In this document: positions 52,602 through 61,774 of the stretch, piece by piece
Numbering within the stretch: position 1 is the stretch's first letter
Layout of the letters: each line of letters opens with the position of its first letter
Assembly (NCBI GenBank): GCA_013823945.1
Contig: PNMZ01000002.1
Span: forward strand, 434,001 to 498,000
Length of the DNA stretch: 64,000 nt
Reading direction: 5' to 3'
From: a bacterium
GTDB taxonomy: Bacteria; Armatimonadota; Fimbriimonadia; Fimbriimonadales; Fimbriimonadaceae
Notes under the pieces: model-generated
The model's input: only the letters and a program-made list of their open reading frames with translations
The model's database searches: none
Told to the model about the DNA's origin: nothing
Program-made: the position numbers and the translations under genes

Positions 52602-53336
52602 TCATTTCTTGATCAGGTCGAGATTATAGAGTTCAGGTCGAATCGCTTCCTTGTCATCCACTTTGACCTTGACTTCATACGCAATTTCATAATCAACTTC
52701 TCTTCCAAGCCCATCGATCGTCCGTTCATAACTTTTGAAGTAGCGAATATCCCCCGACGCATTGATGAAAAATGCCCCTTTCATCGAAGGCTTGAGGTTA
52801 ACGTTTGGTCTTACTCGGCACAAAATGACACTCACGGTCTCCCCGTAGTACTCCCGCGTGCCCCCATCTTCGTAGTTGGAAAGAAGCTGATTGACCGTTT
52901 GGAGGTCGGCTGGGCGGCCCATGATCATATCGAGCGGGATTGATCGATCCGGAATCAACGCCGTGATGATTGAATAAAGAGAGCGAACATCGAGCAACTC
53001 ACCATTCCGCTGTCGAATCGGTTCATAAACATAGTTTTTTCGATCACTCGCTTCCGGTGCTGTGTAGGCAAAAAATTCTCCATCCGAAATCATGCGGATG
53101 TCTCGTGCCTGACCAGAAATCAGCTTCTGGTTCAGATACAGCTTATTCGGAGTGGAAAACTGGAGATCCGTAAGAATCTTTGATTTGGGAGAACCGTCAA
53201 GCGAAATCGTCATTGCGATCGACCCAGAAACATTCGCCGCATAAAAGTAGCGACTAATCGCCTCTGAAAGTTTGCCTTGTGGACTTTGTGCGGGTGTTCC
53301 ACTCAAGGCAATGACCAATGCCACGGTTGTTATCAT
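52602..53336 (-). CDS. Exported LolA/DUF2092-like protein
   Basis: This 244-residue protein has a signal peptide (ITTVALVIALSGTPA) and a beta-rich body. The segment pattern (LTDLQFSTPNKLYLNQKLIS, ISDGEFFAYTAPE) fits the LolA-like fold, which binds lipids in the periplasm, and is closest in layout to DUF2092. The ATG at 53336 is chosen because it overlaps the cobalamin adenosyltransferase stop as ATGA; a TTG four codons earlier is also open. Function is not established. Confidence 0.75.
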   Translation of the reverse strand: MITTVALVIALSGTPAQSPQGKLSEAISRYFYAANVSGSIAMTISLDGSPKSKILTDLQFSTPNKLYLNQKLISGQARDIRMISDGEFFAYTAPEASDRKNYVYEPIRQRNGELLDVRSLYSIITALIPDRSIPLDMIMGRPADLQTVNQLLSNYEDGGTREYYGETVSVILCRVRPNVNLKPSMKGAFFINASGDIRYFKSYERTIDGLGREVDYEIAYEVKVKVDDKEAIRPELYNLDLIKK

Positions 53337-53869
53337 GATTTTGTCCAAATTGTTTCAGGAGTTCCGGTTCGCGCATTTTCGAGTCGAGCCATCGTGAACA
53401 GCCAATCCGCCAGTCTGTTTAGGAATTGTACACCCTCTGGCCTCAAACTAGAATCTTCGGCGACGGCGACCATCGAGCGCTCTGCTCGGCGACAAACCGC
53501 CCGGGCAATGTGTAATGTACTTGCGGCCAGAGTCCCTCCAGGAAGAACGAAATTCATTAGCACCGGAAGCTCCTCGTCTGCTTGATCAATTTCATGTTCA
53601 AGTTTGAGCGTTTCCTCCGCTGCCGACTCCATAAGAAATCGCTTATCTTCAGACAAACTTGCGACCTCTGCTCCCAAGTCAAAGAGCCGAGATTGAATTT
53701 CCAGTAGCCGTTCACTCAAAACCGCTCCGTGGGCAATTGCAAGGCCAATGGTAGCGTTCAGCTCGTCTAGATCACCGAGTGTATGAACCACCAGATCGTC
53801 TTTTGACACCCGATCCCCACCGAGTAACCCGGTCGAACCATCATCCCCCGTCTTGGTGTATATCTTCAA
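53333..53869 (-). CDS. PduO-type cob(I)alamin adenosyltransferase
   Basis: This enzyme attaches the adenosyl group to cobalamin, forming coenzyme B12. The 178-residue protein starts KIYTKTGDDGSTGLLGGDRV, the ATP-binding signature of the PduO family, and includes LGDLDELNATIGLA and the arginine-rich AVCRRAERSM region. The start overlaps the glycosyltransferase stop by four bases, and its stop overlaps the LolA-like gene. No cobalamin-dependent enzyme or riboswitch is seen nearby. Confidence 0.94.
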   Translation of the reverse strand: MKIYTKTGDDGSTGLLGGDRVSKDDLVVHTLGDLDELNATIGLAIAHGAVLSERLLEIQSRLFDLGAEVASLSEDKRFLMESAAEETLKLEHEIDQADEELPVLMNFVLPGGTLAASTLHIARAVCRRAERSMVAVAEDSSLRPEGVQFLNRLADWLFTMARLENARTGTPETIWTKS

Positions 53870-54618
53870 TTTTTCCTCTCAGCTTGCTTGACCAATCGCA
53901 CGAAGACTGGCAACGTTTTTGCCTTACTAAACTTTTTCGGATTGAGCAATGTTCGCCACAACCACTCAATTTTCAACTTCTGAATGATCACAGGGGCCCG
54001 CTTGACCTTCCCACTCATCACATCCAGCGTCCCGCCTACACCCATCGCAATCCCGAACTGCATGTGCTTTCGGGCTTCATCAATAAATTTCTCTTGACGC
54101 GGGATTCCCATTGCTACCAAGAGAATGTCCGGCTTGATTTCCGCCAACTGCTTCGCCACGAATTCATTTTCCGACTCCGGAAAGTGTCCATGTTGCGCGC
54201 CGATAATGTTACAGCCCGGATACTTGATGATCATTCGCTCTTTGGCCGCTTCTGCAATACCAGGGGCTGCGCCGAGCAAATAAACCGAATAGCCCTTAGC
54301 CGCGCTCAAAGCCAACAAGCGATCCGCCAAATCAACCCCACTCACTCTTTCCGTAGATACTCCTTGTCTCCGCAAAGCCCAAATCACCCCATTACTATCC
54401 GCCGTGACCCAACTCGCATCTTGGTAAATTCGCATCAGGACAGAATCATCCTGCGCAATCACAATGCCCGAAGCATCTGCGGTCGCGACCAGATGCGAAC
54501 CTCCAGACTGGATGAGCTTTTCAACCTGAACGACTGAATCCTCGAGCGATGCAATACAAACAGGTACCCCCAAGATCTCCCGTCGATCCCCCAATTTCGA
54601 AATCGCGCTTGCCACCAT
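53866..54618 (-). CDS. WecG/TagA/CpsF family glycosyltransferase
   Basis: These enzymes transfer N-acetylmannosamine or similar sugars to lipid-linked intermediates in surface polysaccharide synthesis. The protein (250 residues from this start) has the family opening EILGVPVCIASLEDS, then TADSNGVIWALRRQG with the catalytic aspartate, GAAPGIAEAAKERM, and MGIPRQEKFIDEARK near the end. The ATG at 54618 follows GAGAGAGTG; an ATG at 54666 and a longer frame to 54744 are also open but run toward the divergent sdhB gene. The start is uncertain. Confidence 0.85.
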   Translation of the reverse strand: MVASAISKLGDRREILGVPVCIASLEDSVVQVEKLIQSGGSHLVATADASGIVIAQDDSVLMRIYQDASWVTADSNGVIWALRRQGVSTERVSGVDLADRLLALSAAKGYSVYLLGAAPGIAEAAKERMIIKYPGCNIIGAQHGHFPESENEFVAKQLAEIKPDILLVAMGIPRQEKFIDEARKHMQFGIAMGVGGTLDVMSGKVKRAPVIIQKLKIEWLWRTLLNPKKFSKAKTLPVFVRLVKQAERKN

Positions 54619-54700
54619 CACTCTCTCTGCCAATAATAGACGCAACAGCCCGGGCAATGATGCCATTCCTGGGCGGAATTGCGTAGAATGGAGACGAACT

Positions 54701-55486
54701 ATGGCAACTGCGGTCGCGCCGAAGACAATCCGATTTGAAATCAAACGTCAGGAGAACAACTCCGCCAAGGCGTTTTGGCACACATTCGAGACTCCTTACA
54801 AGGAAGACATGAATGTGATCTCCACTCTCATGGAGATTCGGAAAAACCCCATCACGACTGATGGGCAGGCCGTCGAACCCGTCGCATGGGAAGCCGCATG
54901 TCTTGAAGAAGTCTGCGGTACTTGCACCATGTACGTCAACGGACACATTCGCCAAGCATGCACGGCGTTGATTGACGAAGTCGCCGAGCAGCGCGGCGAT
55001 GTGATGTTCGTCAAACTCGAACCGATGAGCAAGTTCCCTATCATCCGTGACCTCATCGTTGACCGCAGCAAGATGTTTGAAAATTTGATCAAAGTCAAAG
55101 CGTGGGTTCCAATTGATGGATCTTACGACCTCGGAATGGCTCAACCACAAGATGACCATGTTCGCAAACTACGCTATGACCTCAGTCGGTGCATGACTTG
55201 TGGATGCTGTGTCGAAGCTTGCCCCCAAGTCAATGAGCGAACAGAGTTTGTCGGGCCAGCGGCAATAGCCCAAGCTCTCTTGTTCAATCTTCACCCTGTC
55301 GGAAAAACTTTTGAAAATGACCGCCTCGATTTCCTAACCACCGAAGAAGGCATTACAAACTGCGGCAACGCACAAAACTGCGTCAAAGTCTGCCCCAATG
55401 AAGTGCCGCTAACTCTCGCCATTGCGGAAATGAACCGCCAAACGACGGTTTATAAGATCAAAAAATTCCTCGGAATGACGCGATAA
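54701..55486 (+). CDS. sdhB: Succinate dehydrogenase / fumarate reductase iron-sulfur subunit
   Basis: SdhB carries electrons between the flavoprotein and the membrane quinone site. The 261-residue protein has a plant-type 2Fe-2S site in CLEEVCGTCTMYVNG with a later cysteine (RQAC). The 4Fe-4S and 3Fe-4S clusters are bound by CMTCGCCVEACPQV and the NCVKVCPNEVPL segment. The sequence resembles the Bacillus-type (class 3 or B) subunit. No sdhA or sdhC gene lies next to it, so the complex is encoded in pieces. The next genes are DsbD-related. Confidence 0.93.
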   Translation: MATAVAPKTIRFEIKRQENNSAKAFWHTFETPYKEDMNVISTLMEIRKNPITTDGQAVEPVAWEAACLEEVCGTCTMYVNGHIRQACTALIDEVAEQRGDVMFVKLEPMSKFPIIRDLIVDRSKMFENLIKVKAWVPIDGSYDLGMAQPQDDHVRKLRYDLSRCMTCGCCVEACPQVNERTEFVGPAAIAQALLFNLHPVGKTFENDRLDFLTTEEGITNCGNAQNCVKVCPNEVPLTLAIAEMNRQTTVYKIKKFLGMTR

Positions 55487-55504
55487 TCATCTCTTAGACT
55501 CATT

Positions 55505-55540
55505 GCCCGAACCTCCCAAGTGAGAATCGGGCGATTTCAT
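55505..55540 (+). terminator. Possible terminator after sdhB
   Basis: GCCCGA (55505-55510) pairs with TCGGGC (55527-55532), with CTC/GAG pairing inside. Only a short T stretch (GATTTCATT) follows, so strength is doubtful. Confidence 0.45.
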
Positions 55541-55574
55541 TCGTCTAGGAAAGTAGAATCGGAAAACCAACGCT

Positions 55575-56084
55575 ATGCTGAACTTGATTGCCCTCCTCGC
55601 CATCTCGCCCAACCAAGCGGAAGCCCCAGAAATTTCTGTAAAGCTTGATCAAACTGCGGGAATCGCTGGTGGCCCCGTTCGTGGAACGGCAACAATTACC
55701 TTTGCACCAGGCCTTCATGGATACCAAAATCCTCCAAGTCAAGAATATCAAATCCCAGTTGCTGTCAGCGTCGGTGAAGAGTCTTTCAAGCCCGTTAAGA
55801 TTAAGTACCCGGTCGGTGAAGAACATAAAGTTGGGGGTGAGAATGAGGCCTCTCGGACCTATTCTGGAACTGTTTCTATACCGTTTGTATTAAAGTCCCC
55901 AGCAAAGCCGGGCAAACACACCATTTCGGTCAAAGTCCGCTATCAGCAGTGCACAGACTCAATGTGCTTTGCTCCAAAAACTACAACTCAAGCCGTCGAA
56001 TTCACGACCAAAGCCGCCCCAAAAGGATGGACGATCGTGAGTGGCGCGGCCATTTGGGCAAAAGCATTGTCCGAACTCAAATAG
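55575..56084 (+). CDS. Stand-alone DsbD alpha-like periplasmic domain protein
   Basis: This 169-residue protein is a single immunoglobulin-like domain of the type at the amino end of DsbD. A short hydrophobic lead (LNLIALLAIS) is followed by strands such as GTATITFAPGLHGYQNPP, KHTISVKVRYQQCTDSMCF and KTTTQAVEF. The two cysteines in CTDSMC match the position of the redox cysteines of DsbD alpha. Three bases separate it from the full dsbD gene, whose own amino domain carries the CDDKGC pair. It may pass electrons from DsbD to other partners; that is inferred. Confidence 0.82.
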   Translation: MLNLIALLAISPNQAEAPEISVKLDQTAGIAGGPVRGTATITFAPGLHGYQNPPSQEYQIPVAVSVGEESFKPVKIKYPVGEEHKVGGENEASRTYSGTVSIPFVLKSPAKPGKHTISVKVRYQQCTDSMCFAPKTTTQAVEFTTKAAPKGWTIVSGAAIWAKALSELK

Positions 56085-56087
56085 ACC

Positions 56088-58091
56088 ATGAACCGACTCA
56101 AAAGACTCCTCACTGTCGCAATTTTTGCGATTCTCAGCGTTTTCGCGCTTGCCCAACAAGAGCCCGCTGAGCAAACGGTCGAGAGCGGCAAGATCACTTG
56201 GTCAGTTGAACTCAAAAACCCTGATACTCGGGTAGGTGAAACCACGCAGCTTATTGTCACCGGGAATTTGCCCGAGGGATGGCACACCTATGGCCCCCAA
56301 CTCCAATACGAAGATATGTTTATTCCAATGACGGTCAAAGTCGATCTGGACAACAACATCGCCGCCCGGGAAGGTGATCTCGTCCTCCCTCCCGCTCATG
56401 TCTTGCGCGATCCAGGTTTCGATAAGCCCGTTGCATGGTACGAAAAGGAGTTCAAATTTGCCGTTCCTGTTCGCATTACCGGAAATGGAAGTCCTCAAAT
56501 TCAAGTTCAAATCCGGGCTCAGGCGTGCGACGACAAAGGCTGTGACGCCCCTAAACGCGCAACTCTCGGCGTTCCCTTTGCTCCAGCGGCTGGTGAAGCC
56601 CGACCGGACCGCTCTGAACCTGACCTTGCCGATGTTGAGCAATCCGCCAACTTCGTCATGCCTGCCGACGACGAGTCCACGGCCAACTCCACCGTGATGG
56701 AAAACGCCTTGAAAGGCATTGCACCCGGCGAAAGCGAAGAGGAACAATCGAAGCCAACTGATGCCACATCGAAAGAAATTGACGATGCAAAGGCGCAAGG
56801 GCTTGTTCCATTTCTTTTGATCAGCTTTGTCGCCGGACTCCTCGCCCTTCTGACCCCTTGCGTCTGGCCCATGATCCCGATTACGGTCAGTTATTTCACC
56901 AAGAAATCCGAGGAAGGCCCGGGAGCCGTCATGAAGTACGCCATCGCCTATTGCCTGGGCATTATCGGAACATTCGTCGGCCTTGGGCTCATCATCACGC
57001 TGATTTTTGGAGCCTCCGGAATCCAACGACTTGCCGCCAGCCCAATCGCTAACGGACTGCTCGCAATCCTTTTCATTGTTCTTGCGATCAACCTCTTTGG
57101 CGTATTTGAAATCCGGGTTCCAACGAGGTTCGTCAACAAAGCGCAATCCAAGTCGAAAACCGCCGGTTTCGCTGCGCCCATTCTCCTCGGGTTCGTTTTC
57201 AGCCTCACAACATTCACTTGCACCGTTCCGTTCGTCGGGACAATTCTTGTGACAGCGACGAGCGGCAGTTTGCTCTACCCAATCCTAGGCATGACCGCAT
57301 TCAGCCTCGCGTTTGCGATTCCCTTCTTCCTCCTCGCAATCTTGCCCAACGGCCTCAAGAAACTCCCTAAATCCGGCTCTTGGCTCAATGCAGTGAAGTC
57401 ATATATGGGCTTTCTTGAACTTGCTGCTGCAATGAAGTTCGTCAGCAACGTTGATGTCATTGTCAACGACCCTCTGTGGTTGCCTTTCCAATCCTTCGGC
57501 GCGGTTTGGTTCACGATCTTCGCCGTCGCCGCGTTGTACCTGTTTGGTGTTGTAAAAATGCCCCACCAAGATGGTGCCGCTATTGGACTCGGACGCAAGG
57601 TATTTGCCTTCGCCAACGTTGGGATCGCACTTTGGCTCCTCGCCGGAATTTCCAATGCCCAAATCCTTGGCCCTATGGTCGGGTTCTATCCTCCCAAGCA
57701 AAGCGGTGAAGGGACGGGAAGCATTGTTTGGAATGAAAACCGCGCCGCCGTTGAAGCCACCGCGCTCGCCGAAGGCAAACCCATATTTATAAACTTCACG
57801 GGCAAAACCTGCACCAACTGTCGAGTCATGGAGTACCAGAGATTCCCGACAAAACCGTACATGGATGAACTAAACAAATTTGCCCTCATGGAGCTTTACA
57901 CCGACCGGGAAACGGCCGAAGACGAAGCAAACGCAAAGTTCCGAGAAGAACTCACCGGATCAGCTACGAACCCGACTTACGCAATCACTAAGCCGGATGG
58001 AACGTTGGTCAGCGTGTATCAAGGCATGGCGAAAACCGATGCGGACTTCATCAAGTGGATGCAAGAGAACTATACTGAAGCCCTCAAGTGA
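56088..58091 (+). CDS. dsbD: Thiol:disulfide interchange protein DsbD
   Basis: DsbD carries electrons from cytoplasmic thioredoxin to periplasmic thiol proteins. The 667-residue protein has a signal peptide, the alpha domain with QACDDKGCDAP (about 145-160), an acidic linker, the eight- or nine-helix CcdA-like membrane domain (about 240-540) with cysteines in LLTPCVWPMIPI and TTFTCTVPFVGT, and a carboxy thioredoxin domain with FTGKTCTNCRVM. All three cysteine pairs are intact. The stop overlaps kdsA as GTGA. Confidence 0.94.
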   Translation: MNRLKRLLTVAIFAILSVFALAQQEPAEQTVESGKITWSVELKNPDTRVGETTQLIVTGNLPEGWHTYGPQLQYEDMFIPMTVKVDLDNNIAAREGDLVLPPAHVLRDPGFDKPVAWYEKEFKFAVPVRITGNGSPQIQVQIRAQACDDKGCDAPKRATLGVPFAPAAGEARPDRSEPDLADVEQSANFVMPADDESTANSTVMENALKGIAPGESEEEQSKPTDATSKEIDDAKAQGLVPFLLISFVAGLLALLTPCVWPMIPITVSYFTKKSEEGPGAVMKYAIAYCLGIIGTFVGLGLIITLIFGASGIQRLAASPIANGLLAILFIVLAINLFGVFEIRVPTRFVNKAQSKSKTAGFAAPILLGFVFSLTTFTCTVPFVGTILVTATSGSLLYPILGMTAFSLAFAIPFFLLAILPNGLKKLPKSGSWLNAVKSYMGFLELAAAMKFVSNVDVIVNDPLWLPFQSFGAVWFTIFAVAALYLFGVVKMPHQDGAAIGLGRKVFAFANVGIALWLLAGISNAQILGPMVGFYPPKQSGEGTGSIVWNENRAAVEATALAEGKPIFINFTGKTCTNCRVMEYQRFPTKPYMDELNKFALMELYTDRETAEDEANAKFREELTGSATNPTYAITKPDGTLVSVYQGMAKTDADFIKWMQENYTEALK

Positions 58092-58921
58092 AATCCGTCT
58101 CAAACCCCATCCAAGTAAAAAATCTCACAATCGGCAACGGCCCGCTCGTGCTTATAGCTGGGCCATGCCTTGCCGAAAGTAAAGACCTTTGCGATCAAAT
58201 CGCTGGTACGCTGAAAGAAACTACAACCGCATTGGGCATTCCCTATATCTTTAAAGCCAGTTTTGATAAAGCCAACCGAACATCGGCAAATTCTAAAAGG
58301 GGACAAGGTATGGAAGCAGGGTTGGAAATTCTCCGCGATATTGCAACCATGTTCGACCTACCCGTAACGACTGATCTTCACGATGCGCACCAAGCTGAAG
58401 AGGTTGCTGCGTCGGTCGATCTTCTCCAAGTCCCTGCATTTCTTTCTCGCCAAAGTGACCTTCTCGAAGCATGCGCCCGAACCGGCAAACCAGTTAACGT
58501 CAAAAAGGGTCAATTTCTTGCTCCGTGGGATACCAAAAACATTGTTGAAAAATTAGAAGCCTTCAAAGCGAAAGGAATAATGCTCACGGATCGCGGGACG
58601 AGTTTTGGATACAACACTCTCGTTGTTGACATGCCCGGATTGGAGATCATGCGAAGCTATGGCGTTCCCGTCTGCTTTGATGCGACTCACTCGGCCCAAC
58701 GACCCGGCGGGGCCGGAACTTCAACTGGCGGTAATCGTGACTCCATCCCGGCCATGGCCCGTGCCGCCGTTGCGGTGGGTATCGACGCCCTCTTCTTAGA
58801 AATCCACCCCGATCCTGCAAACGCCGCAAGCGACGCTGCTACCCAGTGGCCCCTCAACCGGGCAACCGAGTTATTGGAACAGCTCCTCGCGGTCGACCAA
58901 ACCCGCCGCAAATTCGACTAA
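58088..58921 (+). CDS. kdsA: 3-deoxy-8-phosphooctulonate synthase
   Basis: KdsA joins arabinose 5-phosphate and phosphoenolpyruvate to form KDO 8-phosphate for lipopolysaccharide. The 277-residue TIM barrel has LIAGPCLAESKDLCDQ, FKASFDKANRTSANSKRGQG, VTTDLHDAHQAEEV and FDATHSAQRPGGAG. The cysteine in AGPCLAES is the position that is a metal ligand in the metal-dependent class. The GTG start overlaps the dsbD stop by four bases. The gene shows that an LPS-type outer membrane exists. Confidence 0.95.
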   Translation: MKSVSNPIQVKNLTIGNGPLVLIAGPCLAESKDLCDQIAGTLKETTTALGIPYIFKASFDKANRTSANSKRGQGMEAGLEILRDIATMFDLPVTTDLHDAHQAEEVAASVDLLQVPAFLSRQSDLLEACARTGKPVNVKKGQFLAPWDTKNIVEKLEAFKAKGIMLTDRGTSFGYNTLVVDMPGLEIMRSYGVPVCFDATHSAQRPGGAGTSTGGNRDSIPAMARAAVAVGIDALFLEIHPDPANAASDAATQWPLNRATELLEQLLAVDQTRRKFD

Positions 58922-58946
58922 ACCAGCCATAATCACACCCAGGCAA

Positions 58947-59588
58947 ATGAACGAATTGCAATTGCGTGGCGCACTTTGTGAAGTCGGGCGGAGGCTTTGG
59001 CAACGCAACCTTCTTGGCGGTGCGGAAGGCAATATTTCCTGCCGTTTGAGTCCCCGGCAACTCCTCATTACCCCATCGGGTGTGAGTAAAGGCCACCTCA
59101 AACCAAACGATCTTCTCATCATTGATCTTAAAGGTGAGATCATCAAAGGCGATGGAAAAGTCAGCAGCGAATACCGACTTCATACGGCGATTTATGCCGA
59201 TCGATCGGATTGCCAAGCCGTAGTTCATGCCCATCCGCCAGTTGCAACCGGTTTTGCGTTGGCAGGAGAAGAAATTCCTGACAATCTTCTCCCCGAAAGT
59301 GCGGTTGTCCTTGGAAGTGTTGCGACGGTGCCTTTTGCCATGCCCGGGACAGATGCGATGGCAGAAGCGATCCACCCCCTCATCGCCGATCACAAAACCT
59401 TTCTCCTCGCTAACCATGGTGCAGCAGCGATGGGCAAAGATCTATATGATGCCTGTTTCCGAATGGAAACGCTGGAGCGTGTAGCAACCGTCATCCTCCA
59501 TGCCCGCAATCTTGGTGGTCCCCGACCGCTTCCGAATAGCGACTTCGATTACCTCCTGAACACCGCCCTGAACGGACAACTGAACTAA
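58947..59588 (+). CDS. Class II aldolase / epimerase (AraD-FucA family)
   Basis: This 213-residue zinc aldolase cleaves sugar phosphates or epimerises pentulose phosphates. The fold is visible in GGAEGNISCRLS (phosphate loop), the acid residue in SSEYRLHTAIY, the zinc histidines in AVVHAHPPVATGFA and the third ligand in LLANHGAAAMG. Substrate cannot be chosen between ribulose, fuculose or similar phosphates. The stop shares bases with the hisS start (TAATG). Confidence 0.88.
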   Translation: MNELQLRGALCEVGRRLWQRNLLGGAEGNISCRLSPRQLLITPSGVSKGHLKPNDLLIIDLKGEIIKGDGKVSSEYRLHTAIYADRSDCQAVVHAHPPVATGFALAGEEIPDNLLPESAVVLGSVATVPFAMPGTDAMAEAIHPLIADHKTFLLANHGAAAMGKDLYDACFRMETLERVATVILHARNLGGPRPLPNSDFDYLLNTALNGQLN

Positions 59589-60892
59589 TGAGCCAAAAAT
59601 TTCAAGCCCCCCGAGGCACCAACGACATCATCCCTGCCCCATTTCAAAAGGATCCTATCTTTGAAATTCATCGGTGGCAGTTTGTCGAAGCTCAGTTCCT
59701 CCTCAATGCATGGAATTACGGCTATCAGGAAGTTCGGACACCGATGTTCGAGGATATTGAACTTTTCATTCGATCAAGCGGCGAAGCCAGTGAAGTCGTG
59801 AACAAAGAGATGTATGATTTCTACGATAAAGGTGAACGTCATATTGCTCTGAAGCCCGAAGGTACTGCGCCCGTCATGCGTGCCTTTTTGGAACACGGCA
59901 TGGGCAACCTTGGCACCCCCAACCGTTTGTGTTACATCAATCACAGTTTCCGATACGGTCGACCCGGAAAAGGACGATATCGTCAACTCCACCAACTCGG
60001 AATGGAAATCGTCGGCTCGGCATCGCCGTTTGCCGATGCTGAAATCATTACGGCAACGCATGATTTCTTTAGCCGAGTGGGGATCGACTCCGCGAGAGTG
60101 ATGATTAATTGCATTGGCGACTTCACGGCGCGATCAAAATTCAGCGAGGCGATTCTCGACCACATTTCCAGCTATCTTTCCGATCAGGACACCGAAACTC
60201 GCGCAAAGTTGGAACGAAATCCTGTACGGCTCCTAGACACCAAGGAGTCTCCGCTGCGGGCAGCCCTCCAAGGACTTGCCCCGATCACGGACTTCATCAG
60301 CGACGAGAGTAAAGCAAATTTCGATCAAGTTCAAGCGGAGTTAACCGATAGCGAGATTCCATTCACCATCGACCCGATGATTGTTCGGGGCCTAGACTAC
60401 TACAACGACACCGTTTTTGAATTCATTGATGATGATCTCGAGGGGCTGAGCCTATGCGGAGGTGGTCGCTATGACGCACTGATCGAACAGATTGGAGGAA
60501 AACCAACCCCCGCCGCTGGGGTCGGGATCGGGCTAGAACGCCTCCTTCTCACATTAGAGCAAAAGCAACTCAAACTTGAAGCTCCGCAGATCGATAGCTT
60601 TATCGTTGCCGCCACAGAGGGCGCGCGGTCCCAAGTCCGCCAACTCGCGGCCGAGCTCCGCGCAAACGACATCTCATGTGTGATTGATATTGACGATCGC
60701 AACATCAAGCAACAATTCAAGTCTGCCGACCGCACTAATGCGATCTATTCGCTGATTCTTGGTGATGATGAACTCAAAATGAACACAGTAACAATCAAGA
60801 ATATGGCAACCCAGGAACAACATTCAATTAAGCAAACCGAATTGCTGGACTGGCTTGCCTCCTCGCTTGTGCAGGATGAAGATGACGAATGA
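59588..60892 (+). CDS. hisS: Histidine--tRNA ligase
   Basis: HisS charges tRNA-His. The 434-residue class II synthetase has motif 1 near QEVRTPMFEDIELF, motif 2 NHSFRYGRPGKGRYRQLHQL, the histidine-specific segments RGLDYYNDTVFEF and GGGRYDALIEQ, and motif 3 GVGIGLERLLL. A carboxy anticodon-binding domain ends it. The segment RAALQGLAPITDFISDES is present as in other members. Its stop overlaps the next gene as ATGA. Confidence 0.95.
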   Translation: MSQKFQAPRGTNDIIPAPFQKDPIFEIHRWQFVEAQFLLNAWNYGYQEVRTPMFEDIELFIRSSGEASEVVNKEMYDFYDKGERHIALKPEGTAPVMRAFLEHGMGNLGTPNRLCYINHSFRYGRPGKGRYRQLHQLGMEIVGSASPFADAEIITATHDFFSRVGIDSARVMINCIGDFTARSKFSEAILDHISSYLSDQDTETRAKLERNPVRLLDTKESPLRAALQGLAPITDFISDESKANFDQVQAELTDSEIPFTIDPMIVRGLDYYNDTVFEFIDDDLEGLSLCGGGRYDALIEQIGGKPTPAAGVGIGLERLLLTLEQKQLKLEAPQIDSFIVAATEGARSQVRQLAAELRANDISCVIDIDDRNIKQQFKSADRTNAIYSLILGDDELKMNTVTIKNMATQEQHSIKQTELLDWLASSLVQDEDDE

Positions 60893-61764
60893 AGCTGACC
60901 GTTGCAACACTTCTGACTCTATCCGTTGCGATTGCTTCGGCTCAACTACCCGATGTCATCGTCTCAGTTGATGCACGGCCCACATTTCTCCTCGGAGAAG
61001 GCCGCAACAGCCAGTTGCGGTGGTTTGATGCTTATGGTAATCCAAGCCTTGTCGGATTCAAGGCTCGACTTGAAAACGGAAACCGCATAACAGTCACTCA
61101 AAGACTCGCCAAGCAACTTTCTGACGGTGATCCCGACCACACCGACGAGTTCTATCTCGAAGCCCCCGGGGAATGGAGGTTTGGCAAACAGGTCCTGCCG
61201 TTCGGTCAAAAGAAACTCCTCCGGGAAACCGCCCTTGCCTTCAAACTGCGTACAAACCTTGCGTTTGAGGAAGCACCCTTAGAAATCGCCGTTGTGGATG
61301 CCGGCAAAGGGCGTCAACGGGGGGTAATCGGGCGCATCGGTTCAAATGCTGGCCTAAGCTTTGCCTTTGGCGAGCACTTTGGGATCCAAGACTCAGCGTT
61401 TTCAATTCTTCGCCAAGACCTTGGCGGGCTTGGACGAAGTCGGGGGTACCGCACAGTGATTGGTGCCGATTCCCAGATTTTTGCATACCCATTGACATTC
61501 GAGAGTGAAATTGTTGCATTGCGTCAAGGCCATACCCCACTGGATTTCGACGCGACTTATACCGATATTCGGGCCATTTATCAGTTCCCTAACGGTCGTG
61601 ATAAGTTCTCGCTTGCATGGGCTCGGGAGTGGAATGAAGCAATCAATTCCTTCCGACTAGATGGAGAGTTTGTCCTGGCCCCTCAAGTCGTCCTTATGCC
61701 ACACCTGCGCTTTGGCTCATCCGGCTTGAACCAATTTGGAACGTCCATTCGACTAAGGTTGTAA
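60889..61764 (+). CDS. Exported beta-barrel (porin-like) protein
   Basis: This 291-residue protein has a signal peptide (KLTVATLLTLSVAIASA) followed by alternating beta strands throughout. Segments such as EWRFGKQVLPFGQKKLLRET, GLSFAFGEHFGI and the ending FGTSIRLRL suit an outer-membrane porin-like barrel. No known family signature is certain. The start overlaps the hisS stop by four bases, so it is in the same transcript as the synthetase and aldolase. Confidence 0.72.
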   Translation: MKLTVATLLTLSVAIASAQLPDVIVSVDARPTFLLGEGRNSQLRWFDAYGNPSLVGFKARLENGNRITVTQRLAKQLSDGDPDHTDEFYLEAPGEWRFGKQVLPFGQKKLLRETALAFKLRTNLAFEEAPLEIAVVDAGKGRQRGVIGRIGSNAGLSFAFGEHFGIQDSAFSILRQDLGGLGRSRGYRTVIGADSQIFAYPLTFESEIVALRQGHTPLDFDATYTDIRAIYQFPNGRDKFSLAWAREWNEAINSFRLDGEFVLAPQVVLMPHLRFGSSGLNQFGTSIRLRL

Positions 61765-61774
61765 ACTAAACTTG

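Noticed and set aside
56202-57146. Open frame of about 310 codons on the minus strand opposite dsbD
   Set aside because: It mirrors the dsbD membrane region and has no domain, start context or neighbours of its own.
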